A DNA stretch of 64,000 bases from Amyelois transitella (Eukaryota; Arthropoda; Insecta; Lepidoptera; Pyralidae): assembly GCF_032362555.1 (NCBI RefSeq), contig NC_083510.1, positions 4,987,501 to 5,051,500 on the forward strand. Reading direction: 5' to 3'. The notes beneath the pieces are model-generated. The model did not search any database, was not told where the DNA came from, and saw nothing but the letters and a program-made list of their open reading frames with translations. This document shows positions 12,001 through 22,883 of this stretch, piece after piece (the stretch's first letter is position 1; every line of letters starts with the position of its first letter). The position numbers and the translations under genes were made by a program.

Positions 12001-13619
12001 ATTTCTATTTCTTTATTTTTTACTTTTTGATTCACACTCAACGTGCGTTGTTCTAAAAAACGGTTCCAAATCGAACTTCTGTGTTTTAAGTTAATACTAT
12101 TGGTGTAACTAAACTGCATTAGCCTCATTGAGAGCAAATATCAACTCATTTATTCTAGATAAGAAAAATAAAATCTCTCGAATGCAAAGGTCGTCGTACC
12201 CAAATAGGTACCTTTTCCAACGGCCAAGCGATAATGCGTCCGTTGCAACAAAAAAAAATAAACTTGTTTATCGCCGCGATAGGAACGTCACTATGCAATT
12301 ATGGGACGTAAATATTGTTTTGTCTCCTATTGATTGATGTCACGGACGAGCCCCCGGGCTTATCGCGTAGACGGCGGGAGAAGTTCACACGAAGCGGATC
12401 TTAATAAGCTAATAGGGAAAACTGCGTATGATAGCAGTACGCTTCTTATAAACAACTTTATCGGGTTACGTTTGCTTACGTAAAACATTTTTATAACTAG
12501 TATGATCTGGGAAATTTACAATATATCTCCTTCCGGTAATAGGTACATAATTATATACGACTCCAATAAATGAAGTGCACTTACGGTTTGAGGTTTACAA
12601 TCACGTCTCTTTAAAAGATCACACCGTTAATCTTAATTGGATACTGATGCAAAGCCAATATAACTACTTTGATGAAAATACATATACTATAATCACGTCT
12701 TTATCCCTTACGGGGTCGGCAGACATTGACAAAAGTGTCGAAGAATTTGAAAGGGCACGTTCAGATGAATATAGATACCTATTATTTCATTATCACAAGT
12801 CATCATCTTGCTTTCAACCACAGTTCATTCATAACTTCTCATGCGGTCAATGATCTGCCGAGTACCTAAGCTATAATGACATTCTATTAATTAATCTATT
12901 TTAACTCACCGAACGCCCATAGCTTCGGGTGGCACTGGAAAATAGTTGTCAGGCCGGTTCTCCGTCCAGGGATAGGCTTTCGAGAAACATCCATATTTGT
13001 CGAAGCACCGCTCTATGTCCTCTAAACAAATTAGAACATTTTATAATAAAGCAGTAACGATAAAATTTTAAATATATTTTGTGACAACTAGGCAACTCTT
13101 ACTATAAGCGATAAAAATGTTTGTCTAGTAGGCAAATTTGATTTGGGGCAAGACAAAATTAATGAGTCGACATTCGAAATGTTATGTTTAAATGTATTGC
13201 ATAACAAATAGTTCAACTACTTTAAGAAATTAGATTACAATAATTTTTTTTTTATATCTGTTAAATGTTTAACCCGAATTTTTAAATACATTAAAATAAT
13301 CAACTGAAAGCTATCTTACATGTGAGAAACAATTTTTACGGTGCGGCGTGAGTCTGATAAGACAAGTAAAATCTTCACAAATATTTAAATTTAAAGCACA
13401 TTAGTAAAGTTTAGTCGCATTATTTGAATTTCATCCAAAAACATTGTAATTTCCTAAATAAAATTATTATTTAAAATATTAAATGGGGCTCTGAAAGTTT
13501 CCCAAAACCAACTCACCGCCATAGCTTCCAGGGAAATTAGTTACATCTGTAGCATTCTGCTTCTCCATCAGCACCATTATAGTCTGCAGCATCAAGGTCG
13601 CACTCGTTTTGTTATACAT
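6091..13619 (-). CDS. Pancreatic-lipase-family secreted lipase with PLAT domain, 11 exons
   Basis: Exons (minus strand): 13619-13517, 13021-12910, 11953-11806, 11516-11355, 10713-10618, 10246-10099, 9281-9061, 8495-8330, 7791-7653, 6915-6724, 6178-6091. All have GT-AG ends and phases that join cleanly, giving 524 residues. The start ATG is preceded by an in-frame TAG; its N-terminus has only a weak hydrophobic stretch, so a more distant signal exon is possible. The N-terminal alpha/beta-hydrolase domain shows the oxyanion-region HGF, nucleophile elbow GHSLGAH (Ser192), GLDPAAP (Asp220) and CNHER (His304), in the order and near the spacing of vertebrate pancreatic lipase. A lid-length loop lies between Cys280 and Cys302. 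A C-terminal PLAT region starts near 385 (HYEVKVKV). Likely digestive or yolk-type neutral lipase activity; substrate is not readable from sequence. An exon fragment is tandemly duplicated at 8844-9012. Confidence 0.88.
6178..6724 (-). other. Last lipase intron
   Basis: Donor GTAAGTATT follows exon 10 and acceptor TTTGTTTCAG precedes the last exon. A stretch near 6290-6345 (AGTCTGCCTAC, GGAAAGAGGCGTGATTTT on the plus strand) looks like a diverged LINE tail. Confidence 0.6.
7876..8069 (+). repeat. SINE family A copy, internally shortened, in a lipase intron
   Basis: Follows the family order: an AAAAAGAATAGGACCACTCTA head, TATCGTAAAAGGCGTCTA block, TTTTCAAGATTGTTGGCTCTGT, and tail GCAAGGGATATAGACGTGAG ending in (ATGT)n. 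Part of the middle (the CAGCTGAAC block) is missing relative to 2140 and 60826. It lies in the intron between lipase exons 8 and 9 in the antisense orientation. Confidence 0.7.
8228..8291. repeat. Short inverted repeat, 29-bp arms
   Basis: Arms 8228-8256 and 8263-8291 are complementary with a single mismatch; the loop is GATTAA. It lies in the lipase intron next to the exon 8 donor. Confidence 0.8.
8844..9012 (-). pseudogene. Decayed tandem duplicate of lipase exon 7 (catalytic-His exon)
   Basis: This block repeats 9048-9222, which is the 3' part of lipase exon 7 plus its donor, at a period of about 205 bp. It keeps recognisable text ([11 protein letters not shown] against [11 protein letters not shown]). 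Relative to the real exon it has a 4-base insertion shifting the frame before the His motif, and the donor GTGAG is changed to TTGAG, so it cannot be spliced as a cassette. The acceptor of the parent exon is not included. Similarity continues for roughly 30 bp into the intron, supporting a simple tandem duplication rather than retroposition. Confidence 0.85.
10269..10380 (-). repeat. SINE family B copy in lipase intron
   Basis: On the minus strand it reads GGGAGTCTATTAGTGTGAAAA, CCTGACTTGTCCCA, then CTCTCCAGAGAGGGGAGGAT and GGGACTAACGC. The same order is seen at 30711 and 57035. It sits just upstream of lipase exon 6. Confidence 0.6.
12680..12772 (-). repeat. SINE family A 3' fragment in lipase intron
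   Basis: On the minus strand it carries CTGAACGTGCCCTTT, TGTCTGCCGACCCCGTAAGG and AAAGACGTGATTATA, matching the last third of family A. Confidence 0.6.
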
Positions 13620-15308
13620 CTTCAAAGCACACGTTTTCTCACGGACCTAAATAAAACACGCCTACCGCGCGATTCTGCGTATTTCTATCAATTCTAGTGA
13701 AACGACAGACAGCGGAAAGCAAATTGATCAGTTTGACGGTACAACACGAAATGAAGTGTTTACTCATTGGTTGTTCTTTATATACAGTACAGCTAATGAA
13801 TGCACTATACGTACTCCGCGAGCACTTAATTACTTAACAGGTCTTCATCGGGTTGGTGGCAGACGATCCAGGATAGGTACTGATAACAGAGGTTACAGGC
13901 GTTATCACACTAGTTATTTGTTAAAAACCGATTGACGCACGAACAGTCTGGCCGATTGTAGCCATATATACATGTAACTATGCACGTGCTATATTATAAG
14001 GGTAATCATTGATGACTTTTATTAATTAGTATTGATTTTATATCGGTTATGAAGATTTATCAGTTATTATTTAATATTTGAAGCCTTGATATATACAAAG
14101 TATAATTCTAGTAATTTCTGTAAATTATGTTATGTAGTAATAGTTTATGTTAAATTTAAGTCTTTTACATATTAGGAAACCGTAGATGACATATTTTGAA
14201 GTTCTCAAATTATTAGAAAGCGTATCAGCTAAATTATCATTACTAAATTCGTATTTTCTTATAATAGCACGCTTTAATATGTACATATTACACTGACCTA
14301 ATATGTTATCAATACTTTAAATATTTAATTTAAATACACAGTTTAAAATAAACTTACATCCAAATGTCCGCTTACTAATCCACTTAACGGTTAAATTCCG
14401 ATAATAATTACTTCAAGAATTGGTCTTTTAGAGATTGTTGACAAAATAAATATAGTCATCAAAATTAAAGATTATTCTCAAATAAATTTCCCACACATTA
14501 AGAAACTAAGTGCGCTGATATATCACCACAAAAAAAACTTATTAAAGAGTAAACAGCAGTGAACTTTGGTCAGATAATGTAAACTAATTAAGAACAAAAT
14601 AAATAGGTAATTTGATAATGAGCGAAATATTTAGTCCTTGCAGAAATTGAACTAAAATAGAAACCGCTATTTATAGAAAAATGTCAATCACTTGAATGAG
14701 CACAATTATAATCGTGGAACATATTAATTAATATACAAGGAGGTCATGAGACAAACAGACAGACAGCTTAACGTCGTGTTATTGTTAACTAGACTTAATT
14801 ATCGACAGTATAGGCCATATTTAGTTGCATTAATAAATATTTGTTCACATTGCGAAGATGAAAACAACCTCAAGGATATAGGTACCTACTCTTGAATCGT
14901 ATATTTAGGATACAATTAATTTAAATCTCTTCTGCTCACCTTAATGACATGTTCAGAATCGTATACAGACTTTAGCGGATCTCGACCTACGAGCTACGAC
15001 TACGTTCACGATATAATCAGGGAAACTGAGTCAAAGTTCAAAGGGATTCTAACATTTTAGGCATAAACCATAAAATTGCAGGACGCAATCATAAAACAGT
15101 TTTACATTTCAGTCTTGAAATTTTATTAGATACTACTTGACCCAAGTAAACACACTATCAATATCAATCACATAATAATTATTTCATGCAAAAATATTAC
15201 CATCTTTAACAAAATCTAATTCGATAAAAACATCCACAATAATGGAGTAGTGTCAAAAAGCTAAATAATAAAAATTCATAATATGTTCAAAATTACCAAA
15301 TTCCTCCT
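13620..15308. other. Spacer between lipase start and Bora 3' end
   Basis: 1.7 kb of AT-rich DNA holding the lipase upstream region and the Bora 3' flank. A minus-strand AATAAA at 15127-15122 is a candidate Bora polyadenylation signal. No gene was recognised. Confidence 0.5.
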
Positions 15309-18300
15309 CTATGAATGTATTTTTCGGGACTTATTTTTTGAAGGAGTTGAAGAGAAGTTACAATTGAATGTCATGTCATCGGCAAACATATCAGACATCG
15401 ACATAGCGTCGTTTTTATTATTTGGCACAAAGAAACCAAAATTTTCTGTTGCTACATTTTCCTTGTCCTCTATTTGTGCTTCCGAAAAGCGGTAACGATT
15501 CCCCTTTTTCATAGATTCGTTATTTGTATAAAACTGTACACTGTCCGAAGAATTCTCATCCTTAAAACCGCTATCAAATCTTGCCCATGGTATATTAGAT
15601 ATCTCTTTCAATGCAGTCTTACTATTATTCATCTTTGACATGTTGGTCACAGTCAATTCAGATGGTTTTATGGCACTTTCGTAATAACTAGAAGCGTTCG
15701 CATAGAACGTGTTCTCGTTAAATCCACTATCTACTCTCTTAAAACTAACTGAGCTATCGCCTCCCATTTTCAAGGCGTTATTAGTATTATCGAATTGAGA
15801 TGCATTTTCAGTCAAATATTTGAGATCAATCTTATTGAAGTCTACCTTCTTATCCTCCAAACCTAGTGCGTTCTCCGAATTATCTAAGCTATTATCTAAG
15901 GACATTTGCGCCGGACTTAAATTTAATGGCGCACGTATTTTACTAATTTCGTGGCTTAGCACGTTACTTTTGCTCTTCCCTTTGATTGGTGTGTCGTCAA
16001 GTATATTGATATGAATTTTCGTGGACGACTGGACATCAGAATCAGAATTATTCTTAAAGGAGTCTAATTTAACTAATTGATGAATGCTCGTCTCCTCCAC
16101 GATGGACCAGCTGGCCTGACTGCTCGGTGGGGGGGTTGATTCAGAGTCAGCTGAAAGATAAGCATAATGCAATCATGTTAACCAAGACAAAAAATGTATG
16201 CTCCTATAACATATATTTTTGGTGAATGTCTAATAAAAAATCATGATCTTTAAAAAAGATAATTTTCTCTAAGTTGCTATTGAGTCTTTGTAGATAATTC
16301 GACAAAAATTGTAACAAACCTTGTGAACGATCATGCAGTGACCCATCAATGCTCATGTCCATACTAAAGTCCAACTTCTGCACAGACCGACTCCTATGCA
16401 AACTGGATAAACTCAGGCTGCGCTTCTCAGAAAAAGACTGGGAGCCCTTCCTGCTTCGAGGCGGGGATTCCTTGAGGGATGTGCTCCTCCTCACTGAAGT
16501 TTTGTTAGAGCTCGGGCAGAAACATGGACCCTTCTTTTCACTATCAGAACCAGACACAATGCAGTCTAAACAAGTGGCCATAGCCTCTGATTCGGGTGAT
16601 GTGAAATTGTTTTTCTGAAAATTTAAACAGCAATATATTTTATTTGCTACAAACCCAAGCTATTTTACGGAGCCGACATTTTATAGCCGAATTTTACGGA
16701 AATTTGGCATAGATGTACCTAAAGCAAAAAATTTTCGAGAAACATAGCCTCCTATTATTTCTGGAAATTGTAGAATTAATATAATTAAAATAAACAAAAG
16801 AAATCGACACAATATAACTTTGTATATAAATATATTTAATTTGTTCGTAACGCACATTTTGAAGTTAAAGATAATCATTTATAAATTTGTTCATAATAAA
16901 ATTAATATGGAAAATTATTAACAGAAATTAAGAGTTACTGGAAGAGATATCGAAATGAATTCAGAGATAAACGCGGGCGAAGTCAAGAGGAGAGAAAAAG
17001 ACCAATGATATTTTTAAAAATTACATCCTCATTAACTTCTTACTTAGATAAACAATTATATGAATTAAAGTACTTCGTGAATAACAAGTAAATTGACTTT
17101 TAAGCATGCATCATTAATTATTTACTTAATACATTATTGAGCCCTTACATTTCTAATTTATCATATACTTTGGACGAAACAAAGGCTGATCAAAATCCTA
17201 CCTCCTCATCACTGGAAGCTGCTTTGGTAAGAGGCGAGATCGAGGTAGAAGCAAGCGAAGAAGATGTACCCGATTCCTGGCCTACCCGTTTCGGTGTGCG
17301 AAACTCAATTGGGCTGAAACACGCCTCGCCAAAGTCAGCGACATCCAATATTTTGTTCCTTGGCTTACTGGTTGCGGAATTACCCTTATTCAATGGGGTA
17401 CCGAATGTACGTTTCATGCCTTTTGCTACTAGATCTCTTGTCTGGAAATAAAAAAATAAGTCATGCCTACGTACTACCAACCACATCCATACTTAAATTT
17501 TCTTCTCTTTTTGTATCACACTTCTTATTCCTGCATAAAAAAAGTCTATTTCCTTGCTTTAATAAGAGCTGGTATGATGGAAATGGTAATTTCACAAGCA
17601 TATTAATATATTATTGTAACATATTACCGTTTTGTTATATTTTCAAATAGTATATTGACACAGTAAAAATTATTTATTACTTAAAACACAAAATATATCA
17701 ATGTATAAATAAATCAATCAATCACTTACAGGTAAATCAGGACTAAATGTAACGGGCGTATGAGCTTCATAACTAGAAGGTGGTCTTTGTTCAACATGTA
17801 TTTCATCATCAGTTTGTTCAGAGTCATAATGTTCCAGATCACTATGCTCTTCAAAGTACAACTTTCGACATAAGGAGCCATTTGCTGTTATCTCATAATC
17901 TCCTGAGATGTTTTGATCCTGTGAATAGTTAACAATTAGTTTAAGAGTTCAATATGCAAAATTACTGAGAGCATCACACAAGTGATGACAACTCTAATAC
18001 ATATACATTAGAGTTGTCATCACTTGTCATTATCATCATCACTTAAATTATAACAATAGTAATTTATTTGAAACTTATTATGATTGCTAAGAAAGACAAA
18101 GTTTAAAAAATGTTCAAGTTTAAAAATTCAAAAAGGTTTAATGTATGTTTATTATAGTATCTATTCATAATCAAGGTCTTCATGTTTCAATAAGTGTGGA
18201 CCTTGGAGCTTTCGAATCTAAATCTACCTACCTCAATCTATTGTTTCTAACCATAAAAAAAACTACAATCTTCATTAAATTGTTAATTTGATACCTGATT

Positions 18301-20426
18301 GTATGTGCAGAATGGCTGTAGGATTTTCTCAATTTCAGGAGGCAGTTCTGGAGGCAATGTCAGCACAGTCTGAGCTGAAACTATATTTTATTACATTTTA
18401 TAAGAGCAGGACCTTAACCTTACAAATAAAAGGAGTAGTACAGTGAAGTGACACACATTCTTCAGATACAACACAACCCTGACAATTAATTAATTAATAG
18501 GCAGTGTCTAACAGTTAAAAATAAAAAAGTAGTTAGGACATATTTATTTTATACAATAGTTATTATTGAACTGGCTTCCACTTTAGATTTCCCTGTAGTT
18601 TTATTTCCCAAATAATGAAAAATAATAACTACAGGAAAATCTAAAAATAATTTTTAGTATAACTGAAAAAGAAACATAGTAATGATAGATTTTTACATGT
18701 GAAAATATGTAAATGGTCAATAGTCTCTCATATAGTTATTAAATCATTATTTAAGACTGTATATTTTCTGAATAAAATAAAAATAAATAAATAGGTGAAA
18801 AAGGTTGACTGGAAGTTGTATTAGTGATAAGTCTGCCTTTGTACCATCTCTATTTTGTGTTTGTGTTGTCTCTATTTTGTGTTGTTTTCTATGTTAAACT
18901 CTTATGGTGCAAAAAAGAGTTTTATCTATCTGTCTAATTGTTTGTTAGTCACAATTAATAAAGCATTTATTAAACACTGATGGCAGACTTAATAAATAAA
19001 AAATAAGGTGTTAAAGGTTGGTTCTCCCGTCTGATGATAAGATAATTTGCATTTATAATAAAGGAAGTTCAATTAAAGACATTTTACTTTTTTTCATATC
19101 AATAATTATGAAAAAAAGTTAAATTTTAAATAAAACAACTTACCATCTTTCATGATAATAGTACTTTCTTTGAAACTGGCTATCTGTAAACTTGAGTCAG
19201 ATATATGAAGCAATGGCTTTATTTTCTTGGAAGACTCCATTGGACTAGGCATTACCATTTCTTGAGAGAAGAATCTACAAAAATATTATTTACATCTATA
19301 CTAATATAAATAGAAATCTATAAGAAAGAGAGATCTTCAGAAATACTGAACCAAACATGAAAATTCTTTCTCCACTAAAAAGGTACATTATCTGCTGGTA
19401 TGCACCATATGTAGCATAGGCTAAGATTTGGTGAGCTGCTAGTTAAATTATAAATTCATTCTTATAAAATGTTTTTTTTTAATAATTTCTAGCTTGTATT
19501 CAAACTAATATTTTAAAGAGATGAGAAGATGTTAAGGTAAAGCAATCAAGGGAAAGGGGTTATTTTTTGGTGATCATCATTTAGGCGACCTATCCTTGAA
19601 TCTCACTTTCGGCATTTTACTGTGTGACTTTTGGCTCTGTTTACTCAGTAAGGGGTAAGATGTATTCATTACATGCAAACATGTAATAAAATTATTACAA
19701 AACTACAAATTATCTCTGAAAAACAAAAGGCTACAATTAAGTTAAGAAACTGGATAAAATTGCTCATGTGACATTTAATCTCATTTTTTTCTTCTGGCTT
19801 ACCAGGGTACATCCCTGGGCATGATCCTGAATTAAGTAAGTCAGGCACATGTTACATAAAGCAACTACATTAAAGCTATTTAGAACTAAATGCTTTCAAT
19901 AGATTAGGATATACAGAATGATTTTATATGTGAGGCATATGAACTTTTGAGAAATTTTATATAAATTGTAATTATTCTTCCTTATATTATTTTTCATATT
20001 CATTACAAATTTAATTTGTGTCCATTAATCAACCCATACTCTTTATTTAAAACTTACATTTCAGTAGCTTCTTCGGCAATTTTTTCTAAAGCAGGATCAG
20101 GCGATGGTTCAAACTGGCTATTGCAGGCGACAATATCCGCAGGTAGCAGAGTACATGCTTGGTCGATGTCCCAACGAAAAGACCCACTATTTTTCTTCTT
20201 ATAAATCTTGCACATACCTGGACTGAAATATAATAACAGAAATGAAAGACCAAAACGGCACGTGCGATAAATGAAAAGATTATCAACAAAGTTTGAACAG
20301 AACTGACCTGCAAATTGGTTTGTGTAACCTTTCAATCAAAGCGCTATCAAATGGATTACGAACTTTTCTTTGTGTTGGGGGCGTTGATTTATGATTATGG
20401 TTTGGGCTGTCATGTTCGTCGCCCAT
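15309..20426 (-). CDS. bora: Protein aurora borealis (Bora), Aurora A/Plk1 mitotic activator, 8 exons
   Basis: Exons (minus strand): 20426-20308, 20222-20058, 19274-19144, 18374-18295, 17918-17730, 17441-17202, 16614-16320, 16150-15309. All junctions are GT-AG and in phase, giving 686 residues. The conserved N-terminal Bora core is present: KVRNPFDSALIERLHKP (about 21-37), SGSFRWDIDQ (about 52-61), FFSQEMVMPSPM (96-107, with a Ser-Pro at 105-106 in the segment that holds the Cdk-phosphorylated serine of vertebrate Bora), and QTVLTLPPELPPEIEKIL. The C-terminal half is long, polar and Ser-rich, as usual for the family. Bora is a cytoplasmic cofactor that binds Aurora A and promotes activation of Plk1 at mitotic entry. 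The seventh donor (G|GTTTGT) is weaker than the rest but keeps the frame (Gln then Ala). Confidence 0.92.
17978..18027. repeat. Perfect inverted repeat, 21-bp arms, in a Bora intron
   Basis: Arms 17978-17998 and 18007-18027 (ACAAGTGATGACAACTCTAA and its complement) around an 8-bp loop. Confidence 0.85.
18583..18644. repeat. Inverted repeat in a Bora intron
   Basis: TTAGATTTCCCTGTAGTT at 18583-18600 pairs with 18627-18644 with one mismatch. Confidence 0.75.
19544..19670 (+). repeat. Degenerate SINE family A fragment in a Bora intron
   Basis: Shows a GGCGACCTATCCTTGAATCT-like core and the tail block TTGGCTCTGTTTACTCAGTA followed by GGGGTAAGATG. Strongly diverged. Confidence 0.4.
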
Positions 20427-21956
20427 TTCGAAATCAGTATAAATTAAAAATAAGCGACAAAATTCATAGCACCACGAGCTAAAATAAAAACAGCAAAATC
20501 CTGAGTTCAACCAAACGCCGCTGTCGGTCGACGATTTTGTATTTTCAAGTCAAGTCAACGACCTTTTTTGACAACCCAGCACAGAACCTTTGTCACTGTC
20601 ATCTGTCACCCAAAGAACAACCAGACCGCAAAGCCATTCCGAAAGAGTCTCCAAAGTTTAAGTGCGTCACTTACTTGTGAGGATGTTTACAATTTTGCAG
20701 AAATTTGGGACATTTTAAAATATTACCCCTCCGGGAAAAAGGCGTGATTTTATGTATGTATGTTAAAATATTATAAAAACATAGCTTTGGTAACGATTAT
20801 CCAGCGCGACGACTACGCAGTGAAATCAGATGGGTTGTAAAAGTGAATATCTTTGCATTGGCTGCGTCACAGGTTCCTCCATATTGCGTAGGTACAACGG
20901 AACGTGACAGATTGTACATTTTCAAGAAACTTATAAACTGAAGCAGAATACGACGTAAAAATTGGGTTTGTTCCCATTCAGTCACACCTCGATCTGTAAC
21001 ACTGTTACTCAATGGGAAAAAAATTCCCGTTGTGTAGCAGTGGTACATATTGCAACTATTGTTTTCCCAATGAGTACCTAACACTGTTACACAATGGCAC
21101 TTTGTATTCCCGATCAGTGACACTGGTTAAGAATATTTTATATAAAAGCATTTCTAATGTTTGCTTAATTAGTTTTTAATTGAAAAAGAATAAGACATGT
21201 AACAAATTAGTGTAGAAAATGCATATATTGTAGTCTTCGATCTTATATCTTTTTGGCTTTTTGATCTCCACTAACTTATAAATTTGATAGATTCTACTTA
21301 TATATCTTTTAATTTTTTTCAAAATCAGACCTACTGTTTGATAATTATCTCGTTACCAACATACTAACATGAAAACACAAACAGAATGCAGAATGCGACA
21401 CATTTTTACTTATGAATTAAAAATGTGTCGCACGTCTTTCTCGCCAAATTTAATGTATGCAATGTAATATCACAAAAAAGGTGCACGTCGGTTTGTTTTT
21501 ATTTTGACCAACTAATCGGTCGCCAAATGACACGAATGCGCTGTTGTCTCACTTCATCTACTCTTTCTTTCACTCATACATAGATGACATGGGGTAGACA
21601 AAGATACTTCGTGAAGTGATTATAGACCGACACCATACCGACACACGAACGGCAACATCGTCATCGTAAGTCTCCATCCAATAGGTCCGAGCGAGCTCTT
21701 CATTAAATGTCCATGTCAAGTCCACATGCATCTGACATTGACACTGACACACCACTGACAATAAAAATAAGTTTTAATCAATTCAAATCAACTCAAGCAA
21801 ACAGTTGAATCTTACTTAAGTTCAAATTGGTTTTAGTATTATTTATTTCATCGTGGAATGAATCACAAAATAAACAAGTGACCCAGGAAACGCTAAAAGG
21901 TGAATTGGCTGTGGTAAAAAGAAATCTGAATACCTACTTATAAACATACGTCAATT
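20427..21956. other. Divergent intergenic region between bora and the torsin-like gene
   Basis: 1.5 kb separating head-to-head starts (bora minus, torsin-like plus). At 20728-20762 a 35-bp piece matches the LINE 3' end on the plus strand (CCCCTCCGGGAAAAAGGCGT, then GATTTTATGTATGTATG). The stretch 20995-21125 holds related ACTGTTAC.CAATGG motifs in both orientations. No core promoter was assigned. Confidence 0.5.
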
Positions 21957-22883
21957 ATGGATAACACAAGTTTTGAACCTATGGATGTTGATGTAAGTGC
22001 TAGTTCAACTGCATTAATGGACGTTTCGTATGATGAGTCTCAGGTTTCTTCAGTGGAAGTTAAAGAAAAAAAACCAACACCAGCATACAGTGTAAAGGTA
22101 TATCACTTAGTGAAGAAAACTGATAAAAATTCTTACAACAAATCACATTTTGTTGTATCACTCATTGTGATCATATCATTGTCTATATTCACTTATCAAT
22201 TTTTAAATATAAATTGTAGCGGTGAGTTAGATTCCCATTATCTAAAGGAAAAACTTTATAAAAGAGTTTATGGGCAATATACGGCTGTGACTGATATTGT
22301 TAATGCAATTGATAATGAATCTAGAACAAAAATCTTATTTTTTTATGGAGGCACTGGTGTTGGAAAAACTTACACTATATCATTATTGCTAGAAAGTAAG
22401 TGGAACTATACAAATGTTTACCATTATACCATGCCTAGTTTTGTATCTACTTTTACAACAGAATTGATGATTGGCTTGACAATGTGTAATACAGCTGTAT
22501 TTGTGGTTGATGATCTAATACCAGCTGATCTGATACATATAAAATCCCACATTACAGAAATTGTTCAAAAGAATAATGAAATGAATAAGAAAATTATTGT
22601 TATAATGGTTTTTAATTGTGATAACTCAGATGGAGATTATATAAGAAAGTGTGATGCTGCTTTTTATAAAGAAATTGAAAATAGTTTCAACAATGTTAAT
22701 GCTTTCAAACAATATGTGAAATTTGAAGAACTCTCTGAACAACATTTGAAGAAATGCATTGAAGATGAATTGGGTGAAAGACTAGATGCGGTCAGATTTA
22801 AGAATATTTTGCAAAATTTCAATGTATCTGTGGATGGATGTAAAGGAGTAAACAAGAAAATAAAAATGTTAAGTAGTTTATGA
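21957..22883 (+). CDS. Torsin-like AAA+ ATPase with N-terminal membrane segment
   Basis: 308 residues in one exon. A polar acidic N-terminus (1-60) is followed by one transmembrane segment (about 64-85, FVVSLIVIISLSIFTYQFL). A torsin-like AAA+ core follows: LYKRVYGQYTA (99-110, the GQ motif before the P-loop), Walker A GGTGVGKT (131-138), Walker B VFVVDD (181-186), a sensor-1-like VFNCDN (218-223), and the GCK motif typical of torsin sensor 2 (294-296). Torsins are lumenal ATPases of the ER and nuclear envelope that need membrane cofactors. This one differs from classic torsins in having a GKT P-loop rather than GKN and Asp instead of Glu in Walker B. It could be a TOR4A-like paralogue. AATAAA lies at 23048-23053. 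Confidence 0.72.
   Translation: MDNTSFEPMDVDVSASSTALMDVSYDESQVSSVEVKEKKPTPAYSVKVYHLVKKTDKNSYNKSHFVVSLIVIISLSIFTYQFLNINCSGELDSHYLKEKLYKRVYGQYTAVTDIVNAIDNESRTKILFFYGGTGVGKTYTISLLLESKWNYTNVYHYTMPSFVSTFTTELMIGLTMCNTAVFVVDDLIPADLIHIKSHITEIVQKNNEMNKKIIVIMVFNCDNSDGDYIRKCDAAFYKEIENSFNNVNAFKQYVKFEELSEQHLKKCIEDELGERLDAVRFKNILQNFNVSVDGCKGVNKKIKMLSSL

Noticed and set aside
20995..21125. Repeated ACTGTTAC/CAATGGG motifs upstream of bora
   Set aside because: Similar short strings in both orientations but no consistent arms or period; not enough to call an element.
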